From Pseudogymnoascus destructans (Eukaryota > Ascomycota > Leotiomycetes > Thelebolales > Thelebolaceae), in NCBI RefSeq assembly GCF_001641265.1, contig NW_020167529.1, positions 1,079,001 through 1,143,000 on the forward strand: a stretch of DNA of 64,000 nt, given 5' to 3'. Numbering within the stretch: position 1 is the first letter of the stretch; each line of letters begins with the position of its first letter. The translations under genes and the position numbers were made by a program. Shown in pieces: positions 19,534-31,800 of this stretch. Below the pieces are notes generated by a model. The model had not been told where the DNA came from. It saw only the letters and a program-made list of their open reading frames with translations, and searched no databases.

Positions 19534-19939
19534 GAAGTTAATGATTTTATGCGTTGACTTATATTTTATTTTACTCGCATGTATATTTATTTTATTTGAA
19601 TAATACAAGAACGATTGCCCAATATCCCCACGCCCAAGGTTACATACCAGCATTTCAAGTAAAGAGAAATTATGCCTTAATCTCTATTCCTGAGTAACTG
19701 GCGCGTGTGATTGTAGTCCTGATCATAGTTGTTGTAACTACCTGATGTGCACATTCCTTTTCACACTTTTAGGCCGCACGAGTAAACAGACCATTACAAA
19801 TTGCTTGAATAGTTTTCTTCCCGAGACAGTTCATCACACCAGCTGTGGCTGAGGATAGCTTGCAGTTTGGTTCTAGGGGGAAACGGGAGGGTCTGCACGC
19901 TAAGAATCTGGGGTCGAAGCTACGTAATGCAATCCAGCA

Positions 19940-22900
19940 ATGTCTGAGTGGAGCCAGGAAAACGACGATTGCGCATCAAGCAACCGCGAAGATTTCACCG
20001 GCAATGTTCTCTTCAGCATGAGTCCGCAAGCCGTTCCCGCCGCACCTTCTACGCCTTTAACCAGGAAGTCTCGAAAGATCTCGAGGCGCAGCGTAAGATA
20101 CCTGTCCCAGTATTTCCTTGACGGCGATGGGGGAGGGGCATTGACAAGAACTCGATAGTTTCGAAATGCGACATTCATAATTCCGAGCACGCGAGAGCGT
20201 GTGAGACGCCAGTTTACCCTTCGGAACTCTGCGAATTTTGATGGACGGCTGGATACGGATCAAACGGCACCCCTATTGCCATTCCACAGGCGCATATCTA
20301 GGGGGAATTTTATGAGGGCCTTCGAATGCATGAAAGCCTCTACCAAAGACCTATGGACATGGCTCCAGACGAGACCAGGGAGGGGAGTGATCAAATGCTC
20401 GATAGCATATGTGATGGCGTGTATGGCAACGTTTGTGCCGCTTTTGTACAACTTCTTGGGTCGTGGAGATGGGAAGCATTTGGTTGCGACTATCGTGGTG
20501 TATTTCCACCCGGCGCGCTCAGCAGGGTCCATGATTGAGGCAGTCATGCTCGGGACTATTGCATTCCTATATGCCGTTTTTATATCCGTGGCATCAATGG
20601 CGGTATCGGTGCTCTGCGAGACACAATTCGAGCTCATAGAGCTGGGCTACACCCTCGTGCTCATCATCTTTGTCGGAGGCGGCCTTGGGCTGGTTGGGTG
20701 GACAAAACAGAGAATGGGATCGCCTTTGGTTGGTGTAGCTTGCAGTCTGGCGAGTTTGGCCATTATAACGGTTATAACAAAGGAGAACGCGGTTCAGACT
20801 GGGGTTTTCTCTGACGACAAGATTACACAGGTCATGAAAATGCTGATTATGGCGATGACCATAACGACTATTGTTAATTTGGTATTTTGGCCTATTTCTG
20901 CAAGACAAGACCTCCGGCAGAGTATGATTGATACTACATTCGCAATTTCTGCCCTACTCACAACAATCACCAGGAGTTTCCTGCAAGGATCTGATGATGA
21001 ACTGAAGTCGGCGTCATTTCGAGCTGCTACGAAACGGTATACTTCGGAGTTTACGATGTTGTCGAAGAACCTAAGGGAGGCAAAGGCCGAACATTACTTC
21101 CTGGGAACGGAGGATCAGTATCGCGTCGAAAGGAAGATCGTGAACTGCATGGAGAGACTGGCCCAAGATATCGGTGGACTTCGAAGTGCTGCCACGACCC
21201 AGTTCACTCTTCTCCAAGAAACGTTCCCCAATGGCAATACTGGGATTATGAGCCCCAAGAAGCCTCACGGGATGGCCAGCTACGGCACCATAACGGGGAC
21301 TACGAGAGCGAAGCTGGAGCGATTCAATTCTTTAACGGCCATTGAAGAAGCTGCGGAAGAGGATAGCGGGGGAGAAGAGTCCTTGTCGCGACCTAGCTTT
21401 GAAAGAACTGGCACTATGGACTCGGACGCTACCAATTTGATGACCATTCGTACACCAAGTGATATCTTTGCACGGTTTTTGAGGCACCTGGGACCTTCAA
21501 TGAAGTCATTAGTGTTTACGATGCAGCAGATCCTTGACGAGTTGCCATTTGGTGCTGGGCCGGAGTTCAAGATTGTTATCAATGAAAACTTTCTGCTTAG
21601 TCTTAGCGACGCATTGGATATGTATAGAAAAGCTCGCGAAGAGGCGTTGGCACAGTTGTACAGAGCTAAAGATCCTGAGAGGGAGAAGAGCGTCGAGGCA
21701 GATTTTGAGGAGGTGGCGGCCAGTTGTGGCCATTACAGTTTTTGTCTCCAGGATTTTGCCGAGGGAATCCAGAAGTATCTAGAAGTCCTTGAAGAGCTCA
21801 AGGAAGAATTACAAGGGCCGCAGAAAAGGTCTTGGAATTGGCTGATGTTTTGGTCGTGGAGAAAAGAGGAACGAGATACAGGTATGCTCTAAACATTTGA
21901 TATCGGAATAACGTGGAATGGTATTGACAGCATTCTAGAATCTGATATCGCCCAGAACAGCAACGACATTTTCTATACAAAAAAAATCAAAAAGGCAAAC
22001 TTAGCAATACCAAAGGTGCGTCGGATTCCGAAACGATCGCTCTCGCGCCGGTTATACCAAGCCGCTGCCTTCCTTGAACGTGAAGATATCCGCTATGCAA
22101 TTAAAGTTGGAGTCGGTGCCGCCTTATGGGCCATGTTCGCCTTCATTCCGGCCACACGACCTTTCTATGGGTTCTGGCGTGGCGAATGGGGCCTTCTGTC
22201 ATACATGCTGGTGTGCTCTATTACAACCGGTACCTCAAATACAACTGCCCTCGCGCGTACTAGTGGAACTTTGATTGGTGCCGCCATTGCTATAATCATT
22301 TGGGTTATGTGCCAAGGCAACCCCTATACTCTGGGATTTTGCGGGTGGCTTGTCTGCCTCGGCGGCTTCTACATTATTGTAGTTGAAGGTAGAGGGCCCT
22401 TTGGACGCTTTATCCTGCTCACCTACAACCTTTCTGCGCTTTATGCATACTCTCTCAGCATCCGCCAGGGAGAAGACGACGACGACGAGGGCGGCGTAAA
22501 CCCAATCATCGCGGAGATCGCGCTCCATCGTGTCGCCTCAGTCGCGTGCGGCTGTCTTTGGGGTCTATTTATCGTCCGTGTCATCTGGCCCTACTCAGCG
22601 CGTTCTCACTTCAAAGAGGGCCTATCAATACTCTGGCTGCGCATGGGTCTAATCTGGAAGCGCGACCCACTGTCCCCAATCCTCTCTTCAGACATCCAGG
22701 CCAATTACATGAACCTGACTGATGAGTTTGCCCTGCAAGCGCAGTTGAAGCACCTAGACTCGTTGCGGTTGTCAGCGAAGGGTGAATTCGAACTCCGCGG
22801 CCCGTTCAAGTCGGCGCCGTTTGCGCGGATTATGGAGAGCACGAGGAGGATGCTTGAGGCTTTCCACTCGATGAATGCGGTGATTGCGCAGAACCTCGTT

Positions 22901-23323
22901 GCGTCACCGGGGGAGATCGCGCTGCTGCGATTTACAGTCGAGGAAAGGAAGGAGCTGTGTGGGCGGATTTGCCATCTCTTTCAGGTGATGGCGAGTAGTT
23001 TGATGTTGGAATATCCTGTCGCAGTTAATGATGTTATGCCTAGCATGAGAAGTCCGAGAGATAGACTCCTGAGCCGGATTTATAAGTTTAGAAGTTGTGA
23101 GGTTGGGGTTGGGGCGATAAAGGATTCGGAGGAAGACCGGAATGCTGAAGGTGTGATAGAGGGGGGCTGTGAGAGTGAGGAGTGGATGGCTGTGGCGAAG
23201 GATGAGGATTACGCCTTGCTATATGCCTATGCTCTTGTGACGGGCCAACTGGCAGAGGAGATCGAGAAGGTAGAGAAGGAGATTGAGAGCTTGTTTGGCG
23301 TTCTAGACGAAAGTCGGTGGTAA
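19940..23323 (+). CDS. Aromatic-acid-exporter-like (FUSC/ArAE) membrane protein
   Basis: Exons are 19940-20092, 20198-21881 and 21939-23323 (1,073 aa). Intron 1 (GTAAGA..GCGAGAG) joins KISRRS to RVRRQFTLRN. Intron 2 is 57 nt and ends ..cattctag; it joins ERDT to ESDIAQNSN and merges what would otherwise look like two genes. The protein has two halves, each with about six transmembrane helices followed by a long cytosolic region. Half one has IKCSIAYVMACMATFVPLL and GDGKHLVATIVVYFHPARS. Half two has IRYAIKVGVGAALWAMFAF and GEWGLLSYMLVCSITTG. This is the fungal family annotated with the FUSC/DUF2421 (brefeldin-A-sensitivity-related) domains. It is probably a plasma-membrane efflux protein; the substrate is unknown. 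Confidence 0.88.
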
Positions 23324-23591
23324 CCACGGCGCTGGTTTACTGGCTGGGCGGATAGCTATGGTACTGGCTCGTGTCTGGATAGGTAATAATAGATGGCCGA
23401 GAATTTAAGCCCGTAAACGGATTATAGATTTATTATGTATAATTTATGGACCGTAACGCGGCCCTATGCAACTATATATCTAGTATTCATGTCATTCATA
23501 GATGACTCCTATCGTGATCCTAACCTTCGACAACACCAGTGCCCCTATAACGCGCCCAAAGTACTCACAACCGCGACCTGTACCACGCGGA

Positions 23592-25829
23592 CTAATATCC
23601 AACCTCTCTCACCCTAGCCGTCCTTTCCTTGATATCATATTCAACCCAGCTAGCCATATTCCTTTTCCCACCTCCCGTCAACCTCCCCGGATTCATAACA
23701 CAGCACCCCTCATACTTCTCCACAAATGCATTTGCTTCGGCATCACACACCACCAACGCGCTCGGCAGCGGATACAACTGCAGCGCACCAGCATAATCCC
23801 ACAGAACCGGGCGGTCGGTGAGTCTGAATGGCGACAGGTGTCCCTGATCTAAGAGGGTTTGTGTGAGTTTCCTTGCCGCGTGTATGGACGGATCTTCTTG
23901 GGTTTCTGCATCGATATCGAGCTCTGGATCTTCGGGCACAGGTGCGGAGGCGGTTCGGATCGCGTGGCGTCGGAAACGACTTGAGACGTCATCGCGGAAA
24001 AGCACAATCTCATGCGTAGGTCCAAAAAGACACAGTCGTGCGGGATTCGACGTCCAGATCGCCTCGCCGTCGACCCTTGGTGGGGCATTGGCACCTGCAT
24101 CCTTTTTTGCTTCCGAGTTGGCGGTCACAAACGCCTTGTGCACTCTTGTCGTGAAGATTGAGGGGACGGGTTCGTACGGGAGTGGTCCTGCGGCACCGGC
24201 GGAAAAGGAAGAATTCCATGCATCGTGGTCGCCCGGTACGAAGACAAACGTGCAGTTCGACAGAAGCACAGGGAAATTGGAGAGCGTGGCGGCGAGAATG
24301 TCGAAGTACTCCTTGTATTCGACAGGCCCTGTGGCGGCGAGGGCGAGAGAGGGCTGGGAAATGAAGTTCCCGAGGAGAATGAAGGTCATAGGGAGTGCTT
24401 CGAGAGGAAGGAGAGAGTAGACGGAGAGGACCTTGGCGAGAGCGGAGACGGTGTGCGGGTTGTCGAGAGTGAGGTCGCCCAGGATGGCGATGTGGCCACG
24501 ATTTGGGACAGAGGCGGAGGCGGAGGCTGGTTGTGTTTCTGGCCGAGATTGAGAATCGAAGAGCGGAGGAGGTGGGGGAGGTGAAAATATTTGAGACTCT
24601 TGCTCTCGCATGCTCTGACCCCTCTCCCTTTCGCTGCCCACGCCGAGGAAATCAACCCATCCAAAGCCACCGCCGGTGGTGATGTCACCCCCTTCGTCTT
24701 CCCCTACCGTGCCGAGTGTGGTGTGCCTTTTCTCTGCTATTGGTGTCCCGATCATCGTTCCAATGAACTTGCCACCTACGGTGCCTCCAATCCCGCCTCC
24801 CCCACCAAGGACGGAGCCAGTGGTGAGATCCTCATCTTCGTATATACCGTCAACAAGAACAACCATGCCCGGGACAAACCAGGTTGCGTCTGGTTCGGAA
24901 ACCTGGGCATGGGTTAGATCGAGGCTAATGGAGCCGGTGAGATCGGACAGCGCGAGTGTGCCTGTTGGAGAAATCGTCAGGAGGCCGAGGAGGAGATGCG
25001 GTGAGCCAGATCTGCCAAGGAGGTTGGCTATGGGAGTTAATCTGTGTGTCTGCTGGGCTGTGATCATAGAGGAGGAGCTTCGATGCAACGTAGGCGCGCG
25101 ATTCGCTGTTGGGACCTGGAAGGACTCGGTACGAAGAAGGCGCTGGTGGATTATGTTGTAACGGTTCCGGAAGAGCTGTGTCTTGCTCGCGGTTAAGGGA
25201 AGCAACGAGGCCTTCGTATTGATTTTGTCGAAGTGCTTCGTTTTGAAGTTGTAAAGTAACCGTGGTTGCTCTCGAGCCCCTATCACTTTCATATGACTTC
25301 GTATGCCGCTCAAGTTGCCCGCTGTATCTTCAGGTTTGGTAATTCCGCGGGCAGGGTTCGGGCCATCTATCCTAAGCTCATGAGTGATCCTGCCGCTCTT
25401 CATCCGCCCCGAAAGTTCTTTAAAAATTGTCCCCAGGTATTCCTGATCGTCAGGCGCATCTATAATAACTCTTCCGGTGTCCTTGCAATGCTGAGCAACG
25501 AAGTTCAGCACCGCTTCCGCAAGCCCCTCTCTCCATTTCGAACCACAGTTCCTCCCAATAAACGCAGTCAATTTCTGTAAAGCTGACGATGTGATGGTGA
25601 GTCCATATTTTTTCGTCAGAACTCGGAATGCGACTGGGCGAAGTGTGGTAATAGGAAGTTCGATCGGGAGGATGCTCGGTATCGGAGAGTCTAATCCGGT
25701 GCGAAGCGGATGTTGCGGAGTGGCAAAAGCTGGGGAGGATGAAGGGATCGGGTTTTCGTTCTCAGTGAATCGCCTCATTGCGATGTGGTGCGCTTTTGCA
25801 GGCACAAAATGACCCGCGACGTTGTGCAA
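23592..25829 (-). CDS. dpb2: DNA polymerase epsilon subunit B (Dpb2)
   Basis: Second-largest subunit of the leading-strand replicase Pol epsilon, nuclear and essential. The single 745-aa ORF has an N-terminal helical domain (LRPVAFRVLTKKYGL, ALQKLTAFIGRNCG, VLNFVAQHCKD), then YNFKTKHFDKI..TASKTQLFRNRYNIIHQRLLR, a hallmark of this family. An OB-fold follows (LLGLLTISPTGTLALSDLTG, WFVPGMVVLVDGIY). The inactive calcineurin-like phosphoesterase fold comes last (GHIAILGDLTLDNP, MTFILLGNFISQP, FVFVPGDHDAWNSS, NPARLCLFGPTHEIVLFRDD, GHLSPFRL). The second in-frame Met (MRRFTENENP) is an alternative start 17 residues in. It shares its 3' flank with the exporter gene. Confidence 0.93.
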   Translation of the reverse strand: MHNVAGHFVPAKAHHIAMRRFTENENPIPSSSPAFATPQHPLRTGLDSPIPSILPIELPITTLRPVAFRVLTKKYGLTITSSALQKLTAFIGRNCGSKWREGLAEAVLNFVAQHCKDTGRVIIDAPDDQEYLGTIFKELSGRMKSGRITHELRIDGPNPARGITKPEDTAGNLSGIRSHMKVIGAREQPRLLYNFKTKHFDKINTKASLLPLTASKTQLFRNRYNIIHQRLLRTESFQVPTANRAPTLHRSSSSMITAQQTHRLTPIANLLGRSGSPHLLLGLLTISPTGTLALSDLTGSISLDLTHAQVSEPDATWFVPGMVVLVDGIYEDEDLTTGSVLGGGGGIGGTVGGKFIGTMIGTPIAEKRHTTLGTVGEDEGGDITTGGGFGWVDFLGVGSERERGQSMREQESQIFSPPPPPPLFDSQSRPETQPASASASVPNRGHIAILGDLTLDNPHTVSALAKVLSVYSLLPLEALPMTFILLGNFISQPSLALAATGPVEYKEYFDILAATLSNFPVLLSNCTFVFVPGDHDAWNSSFSAGAAGPLPYEPVPSIFTTRVHKAFVTANSEAKKDAGANAPPRVDGEAIWTSNPARLCLFGPTHEIVLFRDDVSSRFRRHAIRTASAPVPEDPELDIDAETQEDPSIHAARKLTQTLLDQGHLSPFRLTDRPVLWDYAGALQLYPLPSALVVCDAEANAFVEKYEGCCVMNPGRLTGGGKRNMASWVEYDIKERTARVREVGY

Positions 25830-26163
25830 TTATGGTGCATGTCGCGTAAATTCGAGGTTCGCCTTGGGAGACGCGTTTTGGTCATTAACGCGTATCGGCT
25901 GAACCCGCATGGCTGGCTCCCCTCCTGTCAAACGACTGGGAGCGGTTCCGTCCAACTACCAACACCAGTTATGAAAGAACAACTTCAATATACCCACGAG
26001 CACGCATGGACAATATTCGCATTTGCTAGAGCTGGAGAATGGAACTTCTAATATCGACATTGAAGTTTGGATTTGGCAGAAACAACCATCGTATCCCAAG
26101 TTGAGTTGCATGTCATCGCGCATCCCCATACAATTTCCATACCGTCTTTCACCCCCTCCTCTC

Positions 26164-27129
26164 CTACTTCCACAACTTCAATGCCCACACCTTGCCTTTA
26201 CCGATCCCCTGCGCACATTCCTTCTCCAAGTCGTCGTCGTCTCTCGCTCTCTCCCTCTGCCTGCGTCTTTCCATTCCGAGTCTCAACTCAGCCACGAGCC
26301 CAGGATTGTCTCTCCGAATCCCCGACTCCAAGTCCTTAACAACACCACTCGTGCCATTGGCCGTTGCTTCCTTCGGTAATATATCCACCACTGATGAGTA
26401 TTGGGACGAACTGGCATTGATAGCCTCAGCATGTTGAATGGTTTGAATGGTTCCTGGGGCTGTTTCGGAGAACGTTGCTACACTCGGCCGCAACATCGAG
26501 CGTTGGGGAATGATGGGAGGAGGGCCATAGGCAGGTGAAAGATCCGCCGTCGCTGGAAATGGTTCTTTTGTCTCCACATGCTCTCTGCTTTGTGGATCAT
26601 TCTGGGTCTTCTGGAAAATTTCTGCCGGAAGTACGTTTGGGTGCTCTTTGGTATCCCTTTTGTGCCTTTCTCCTTTCACTTCCTTGGTCTCAGAAGCCAA
26701 CTCCTCGAGGAATCGCTGCCGATCTGGCTCGATAAGACTCAGGTACTCCTCCACTCCAAAATTCAATACCGGCGTGCGCTCCGTGTTATTGAACTGCGGC
26801 TGCGACTGTTGTGCCAAAAGCATACGGTATGCCAGATCTCTCTCTTTTTCCAGTTTTTCCAGTTGCAATGCACGCACTTTCGATCTTGAATCTCCAGGGA
26901 TGCGTGAAAACCTATCAGGCAGTGCATCAAGCCATCTCAACACCGTATCTTCTGTCCTGCGCTCTGTTTCTACAGCAGAGACCGCGTCCATTGTCAGTTT
27001 CAGGTTTGGAGCGGCATAGTTTGTCGAGGAGGTGGGTAGCCGGGGCTTGGGCTTGGCGAAGAAGTCGATGCAGTAGAATAAATCTTGGGGTACTATGAAA
27101 TGTTTGGCAGAAGCTTTTGAGCTACTCAT
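26164..27129 (-). CDS. Uncharacterised fungal protein with charged helices
   Basis: 321-aa single-exon ORF from the ATG at 27129. The N-terminal third reads as folded (AKHFIVPQDLFYCIDFFAKP), then helical (VETERRTEDTVLRWLDALPD, RALQLEKLEKERDLAYRMLL). A disordered middle follows, then an Arg-rich coiled-coil-like C-terminus (LRLGMERRRQRERARDDDD) ending VWALKLWK. No known domain is recognised. Its structured ends and its position between DPB2 and the PRELI gene suggest a genuine conserved gene. A later Met (LTMDAVSAVE) is an alternative start. Confidence 0.7.
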   Translation of the reverse strand: MSSSKASAKHFIVPQDLFYCIDFFAKPKPRLPTSSTNYAAPNLKLTMDAVSAVETERRTEDTVLRWLDALPDRFSRIPGDSRSKVRALQLEKLEKERDLAYRMLLAQQSQPQFNNTERTPVLNFGVEEYLSLIEPDRQRFLEELASETKEVKGERHKRDTKEHPNVLPAEIFQKTQNDPQSREHVETKEPFPATADLSPAYGPPPIIPQRSMLRPSVATFSETAPGTIQTIQHAEAINASSSQYSSVVDILPKEATANGTSGVVKDLESGIRRDNPGLVAELRLGMERRRQRERARDDDDLEKECAQGIGKGKVWALKLWK

Positions 27130-27959
27130 TGTAAAGCAACCAGCCGGGTCGCAATTTCGCTGACATGAGCGGGACTAACAGTTTGTTCACAGAGCAACCT
27201 GGGCCAGTGTGGGAATGATGCGGATACAGGACGGTGAATCCTGTATAATCATCTCTGAGTGTGACCAGCACTCCTAGAATTGTGCCCTCCAAAGCCGAAG
27301 CAACGGCAGCGGCTCTGGTGTTCACAACCAGGGGACAGTGAATGGGCTTTACTTCAAAAAAAGGGGTTTGTCTGCTTTGCTGAATGGCTTGCTTAAAACC
27401 CAATATGCCTCTATGTCAAAGACATCTATTAACTTTGCCAACGCTATTTGGCATTATGGAAAGTCAGGATTCACAGATGGGGACATTCTCGTCTTTTGAG
27501 AGACGATTGAATTGGAATCGTTGAATGGGAATGGTGCGGTTATTGCGCTCGACGCCATGAATAATACTATGGTAGCATCATACTCATACCCATCAACGGA
27601 GGTTGCTTAGCATTCTCAAATACTGCTACAAAGGGACAGGACAGTGGAACCTCATAGTCATATCTTTATATTTTAGATTATTGAAGAGCCCCAAACTCAA
27701 TCCCACCTTTAATGAGAGAGCAGCTTTGTAAAACAATATGCAGAATAGGAGAACGGTCGTTAAAAAGCATGACTAATCCCAGACGCCTGCACTTTGAGAT
27801 CCCATCCATGCCATAGCCAAAACATATATTTACATAGTGCCCCCAAACATGCAACACTCATACTGTAACACTGGTGTCTTCGGACACCTTCCTTCCCGAT
27901 ATTACACTGGCGAGGTCGGCCTTCGATATTGGCTCAGCCCACATGGGGCTGCACCTTGC
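27130..27959. other. Intergenic; no supported gene
   Basis: A 93-codon open stretch at 27122-27403 on the minus strand has no recognisable domain. No repeats noted. Confidence 0.4.
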
Positions 27960-28751
27960 TCACCCCTCCTTTTCAATCTGGCGCTTCTCGTCCTTCCATG
28001 CCCGTTTCACAGCGGCGTCCCCGCTAAACAGCGCCTCCCGGTCGCGCCTCATCCCTTCCAGCCCTCCCATCAACCCTCCATTTCGTAGCCGTTCCAGCAC
28101 AATCGTCATTCCCATCTTGCTCTTGCCCTGGCTATCAATCGTCCTCCGACTAGCAATAGCCTCGATACTTCGCTGAATGCCAGCAGTCGACCAGCTCGCA
28201 AGGAAGCCTTTCCTCGGCTCCTCGTCCGGATTCGCATTCACCTCGTCTGCTTCCGCTCTCCGTGCCTCAGCCCTAGCCCTCAGTCTCTCACCCAGCCGAG
28301 ATCGGAATTTAATCGAGGTAGCCACGGCCGTCGTGCCCGACTGCATATCATCCAGGGCGACCTTTTCGCCGGAGGTCTGCCGCGTATACACCTGTTTCTC
28401 CACCACGCTCAGGATGCCCGTCCAGTCGAGGTTCCGGGACTCGGTCTGCATCCACCCCTCCTTCGCATCGACGGTGCTCGTTTCGAGGATATAAGACGAG
28501 CTCGAGCCGCCAGCGACGTTGCCCTGGACGGACTTGGGGAGGAGCTTGAGGATGGCGGGAGGAAGGCGCGAGCGCTTGAGGTGGATGCGCGTTGTGCTCA
28601 GCCGGCCGGTCTCGGGGTCGACATGGCGGTCGATCACGTCGCTGGAGAGGACATGTGTGCTGTATGGGTTTGGGTAGCGGAGGAAGTAGGCGAGGGCGAC
28701 GGCGGGGAATGAGTAGTCGTACGTGAAGTCGGTGTCGTAGAATTTTACCAT
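27960..28751 (-). CDS. PRELI/MSF1 (Ups1-like) mitochondrial lipid-transfer protein
   Basis: 263 aa from the ATG at 28751, the start that aligns with the family (MVKFYDTDFTYDYSFPAVAL). A 24-residue in-frame upstream extension is judged 5' UTR. PRELI-domain landmarks are FLRYPNPYSTHVLSSDVIDR, LSTTRIHLKRSRLP, ILKLLPK and MQTESRNLDWTGILSVVE. The family works with the Mdm35/TRIAP1 partner in the mitochondrial intermembrane space to move phosphatidic acid or phosphatidylserine for cardiolipin and PE synthesis. The YPNPYS..HVLS..ID signature is closest to the Ups1/PRELI side. The C-terminal 80 residues are an Arg/Glu-rich helix extension (LRARAEARRAEADEVNAN) typical of filamentous fungi. Confidence 0.88.
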   Translation of the reverse strand: MVKFYDTDFTYDYSFPAVALAYFLRYPNPYSTHVLSSDVIDRHVDPETGRLSTTRIHLKRSRLPPAILKLLPKSVQGNVAGGSSSSYILETSTVDAKEGWMQTESRNLDWTGILSVVEKQVYTRQTSGEKVALDDMQSGTTAVATSIKFRSRLGERLRARAEARRAEADEVNANPDEEPRKGFLASWSTAGIQRSIEAIASRRTIDSQGKSKMGMTIVLERLRNGGLMGGLEGMRRDREALFSGDAAVKRAWKDEKRQIEKEG

Positions 28752-29359
28752 TGCGGCGGTGGTAAGGAGCGGTTTAGTAGTACATTGAGAAGCGAATTGG
28801 TGGCTTAAGAATATGGATTCCAAAGATGAGATGTCGTGGAGATGCGAGGTGGGTGGTGGGCGAGCCGTTTATAGGGTGACGTTTTGGTAGGTGAGCTCAC
28901 AGAATTCTTCCTGGACTTTGACACTCGGCCAGTCGGATTTACTGTAACTAACTTAGCCTTACCCCGGATTCGCTTGCTTGAGCGAGTACAACGACGGCAA
29001 TCCCCGCGTCAAGGGCGTGTGAGCGGAAAATAGGATAATAAGTACGATAGGTGTATACAAAACGATGATAAAGCTATTAAAGAGTTTCAAAAATATAGAA
29101 AATATGTTATTGATAGTCATGAGCTCACTACTTGGCATCTCAAGGGCTGGCTGATCGGCATCTCTAGCATCTGACAGGAACCTCAATGTCATGTGATGTA
29201 CCGCCTACCCAGCTAAAATTCTGCCCGATTTGTTACAAGGAGTCAGTCATATTGAACCCCTCCATTTATCCCACGAAAGCCACGAAGAGTCCAGAAAATC
29301 CCCTCCAAGCCGGCCGATCGAATACGAACAACCGCAGATACTACTGCGCACTGCTCAAA
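28752..29359. other. Divergent promoter region
   Basis: Sits between the PRELI gene (minus) and the tRNA-synthetase gene (plus). An in-frame leader upstream of the synthetase ATG (from 29186) is open but not family-like, so it is treated as 5' UTR. Confidence 0.5.
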
Positions 29360-30886
29360 ATGGCCGAAGCACCAACTTCTCCCGAAACCGCTGCGACGCT
29401 GCCCCCAACCCAGGCGAACAAACAACAAATCGACCCTTGGAACGTGAAGGGCGAGGTGGGAGCTGATGGAATAACAAAGGCCATCAATTACTTGAGTTTG
29501 GTGGAGGAGTTTGGCACGAAATTGTTGTCAGACGATGGGATACTCGAGAGATTTGAGAAAGTGACGGGGCACAAGCCACATCGCTTCATGAGGAGAGGGA
29601 TTGTCTTCAGTCACAGAGATCTGAACCTCATTCTTGACCGATATGAGCGCGGCGAGCCCTTTTTCTTGTATACTGGACGAGGCCCAAGCAGTGATAGCAT
29701 GCACATTGGTCACACTGTCCCCTTTGAGTTCACAAAGTAAGAATCCCACCAGTGCCTGTTGCGCCAATGCTAAACTCTATAAGATGGTTACAGGATGTTT
29801 TCCAGGTGCCCCTTATTATTATGATGACAGACGACGAGAAATATCTCTTCTCTGAGAAGCGCACGATAGAAGAGGTCCAATCATACACGAGAACAAATGC
29901 TGCGGATATTATCGCCGTAGGATTCGACAAGGAGAAGACATTTATCTTCAGCGATTATGACTACATGGGAGGGGCCTTTTACCGTAATGTTACTCGCATC
30001 TCAAAGCATGTCACATTGAATGTTGCTCGTGCGGTTTTTGGATTCAACGACAGCTCGTGCATTGGCAAGATTCACTTCGGTGCAGTGCAGGGCGCCACTT
30101 CATTCGCATCCTCATTCCCACACATCTTTGGAACTGATGAGACGAAGACCCATCAGATTCCGTGCTTGATCCCCTGCGCTATTGATCAAGATCCATACTT
30201 TCGGTTGGTTTATCCCCACCACCGCGAACCAATCCCGTACTTATTGTGATAGTTTAACTCGAGACGTGGCCTCTCGCCTTCACTTCGCAAAGCCATCCCT
30301 CATACACGCTAGGTTCCTCGATGCCCTGCAGGGCCCTGGCACGAAGATGAGCGCAAGTGTTGATACGAGCGCAATTTTCATGAAGGATACACCAAAGCAG
30401 ATCAAAACCAAGGTCAACAAATACGCGTTCTCGGGCGGCAAGGTTTCGGAAGCGGAGCATCGTGAGCAGGGAGGCGACACTGATGTGGACGTTGCATACC
30501 AGTACCTGACCTTCTTCATGGAGGATGACGAGGAGTTAGAAAGGATTAAGATTGCGTATCAAAAGGGAGAGCTGCTAACAGGAGAGCTGAAGGCGCTGTG
30601 CATTGCCGAGCTGGAGAAGTATGTGTTGGGCTTCCAGGAGCGTCGCTCGGTTATCGACGACGCTGTGATTGACAGTTACATGGAGATCAGGCCGCTGGAG
30701 TGGACAGGCAACCCAAACCCTATTGCAGCCGCCGCTCCAGCCGAGGGGCCGTCTGCAGCTGCTGGCGAGTCGGTTGATGGCGTCCCGAAACTCACCAAGA
30801 ACCAGGAGAAGAAGCTGGCCAAGGAAAAGATGATTGCAGACAAGAAGGCGGCGAAGGAGAAGGAGAAGGAGAAGCAGCAAGCATGA
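29360..30886 (+). CDS. wrs1: Tryptophanyl-tRNA synthetase, cytoplasmic
   Basis: Charges tRNA-Trp in the cytosol. Exons are 29360-29736, 29784-30203 and 30253-30886 (476 aa). Introns are 47 and 49 nt and join FEFTK to WLQDVFQVP and DPYFR to LTRDVASRL exactly as in the family. The class I signature is HIGH (SMHIGHTVPF, near residue 115) and the second is KMSAS (GTKMSASVD, near 297). Other eukaryotic landmarks are PFFLYTGRGPSSDSMH, FQVPLIIMMTDDEKYLF, FSDYDYMGGAFYRN and CAIDQDPYFR. The C-terminus ends with the eukaryote-type Lys-rich helix (NQEKKLAKEKMIADKKAAKE). The chosen ATG begins MAEAPTSPET. Confidence 0.95.
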
Positions 30887-31800
30887 GGGAAATACAACAG
30901 GGTGAAATTTATGAATGATGATGGATGTAGCAGGGTGGGAGATAGAGATGTCGCCCGTGGGGAAAAAATGAATACCATCAGGTCGTTGGCTCCAACAATA
31001 TAGATGGCGCAAGTGGATTGACTCGACGTTCCCGTTGGTCGCTCATGTCGCCCTAATTTTTCTGCAAATGATTTGGATATCCTCGTCAGCTGAAAGACGG
31101 AGTTTCAAATCCGGACCCAAGAGCGGCCTTTAAGATCGGCCTTTAAGAGCGGCCTTTTAAGGGGAAAGCTGATCTGTCTCAGCCCTACCTTCCGTACTGC
31201 GTACTGGACAGCGGCAGATGGCGACGGGAAGCACTGATTGGGGAGTCGCGTAACCAAAGGATTCAGTGGCACCCTGAAAGATGCAAGTTACCTGTACTGT
31301 ACCTCGACTTTTGCCCCACCACGCGTCACTCCCGATCAGAGCTGACGACCGTCAAATCATCATGCTATCTATCTATTTACTGTCTACTTGCTGTTCTATC
31401 GCCCGAATTTTTTATATATCTACTCATCTATACACGTTTATACACATACTCGCGTCCTTTTACTCCACTTGAAACCAATATTTGCGATGATTTGCATGAG
31501 CTAGACTTCGTCCAGTGTCTTCTTGCGACACCCTTCGCTCCGTCTGACAAGCATCAGTCACCCCGCTCGTCTCATTCGAGCTTGCCACACGCCCCTCTAG
31601 TCGCGCGCCTACAGCTCGACCTTCTTTCAAACAAAGCCACTACCCTCGAAATTTCCAGAGCCCCATCTCCCAAGAAAGGCTCTTCAGCTGGTATATTTCG
31701 AGATACCTGCCGTTTAAAAGTACTTGTCGTCTTCCGAAGAACGCCTCGTCGTACTCGCTTGAATACAGCCCCCGCACTTAACTACAACCAACTCCCAACC
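30887..31800. other. Intergenic; long leader of the MAP kinase gene
   Basis: No gene supported. A short repeated motif, (a)agagcggcctttaag, occurs three times near 31120-31160. Upstream ATGs (for example 31492) fall in the probable long 5' UTR of the kinase gene. Confidence 0.45.

Noticed and set aside
22016..23323. Separate second transporter gene
   Set aside because: The reading begins with GTG and continues upstream through a clean 57-nt intron into the first half; one two-half protein fits better.
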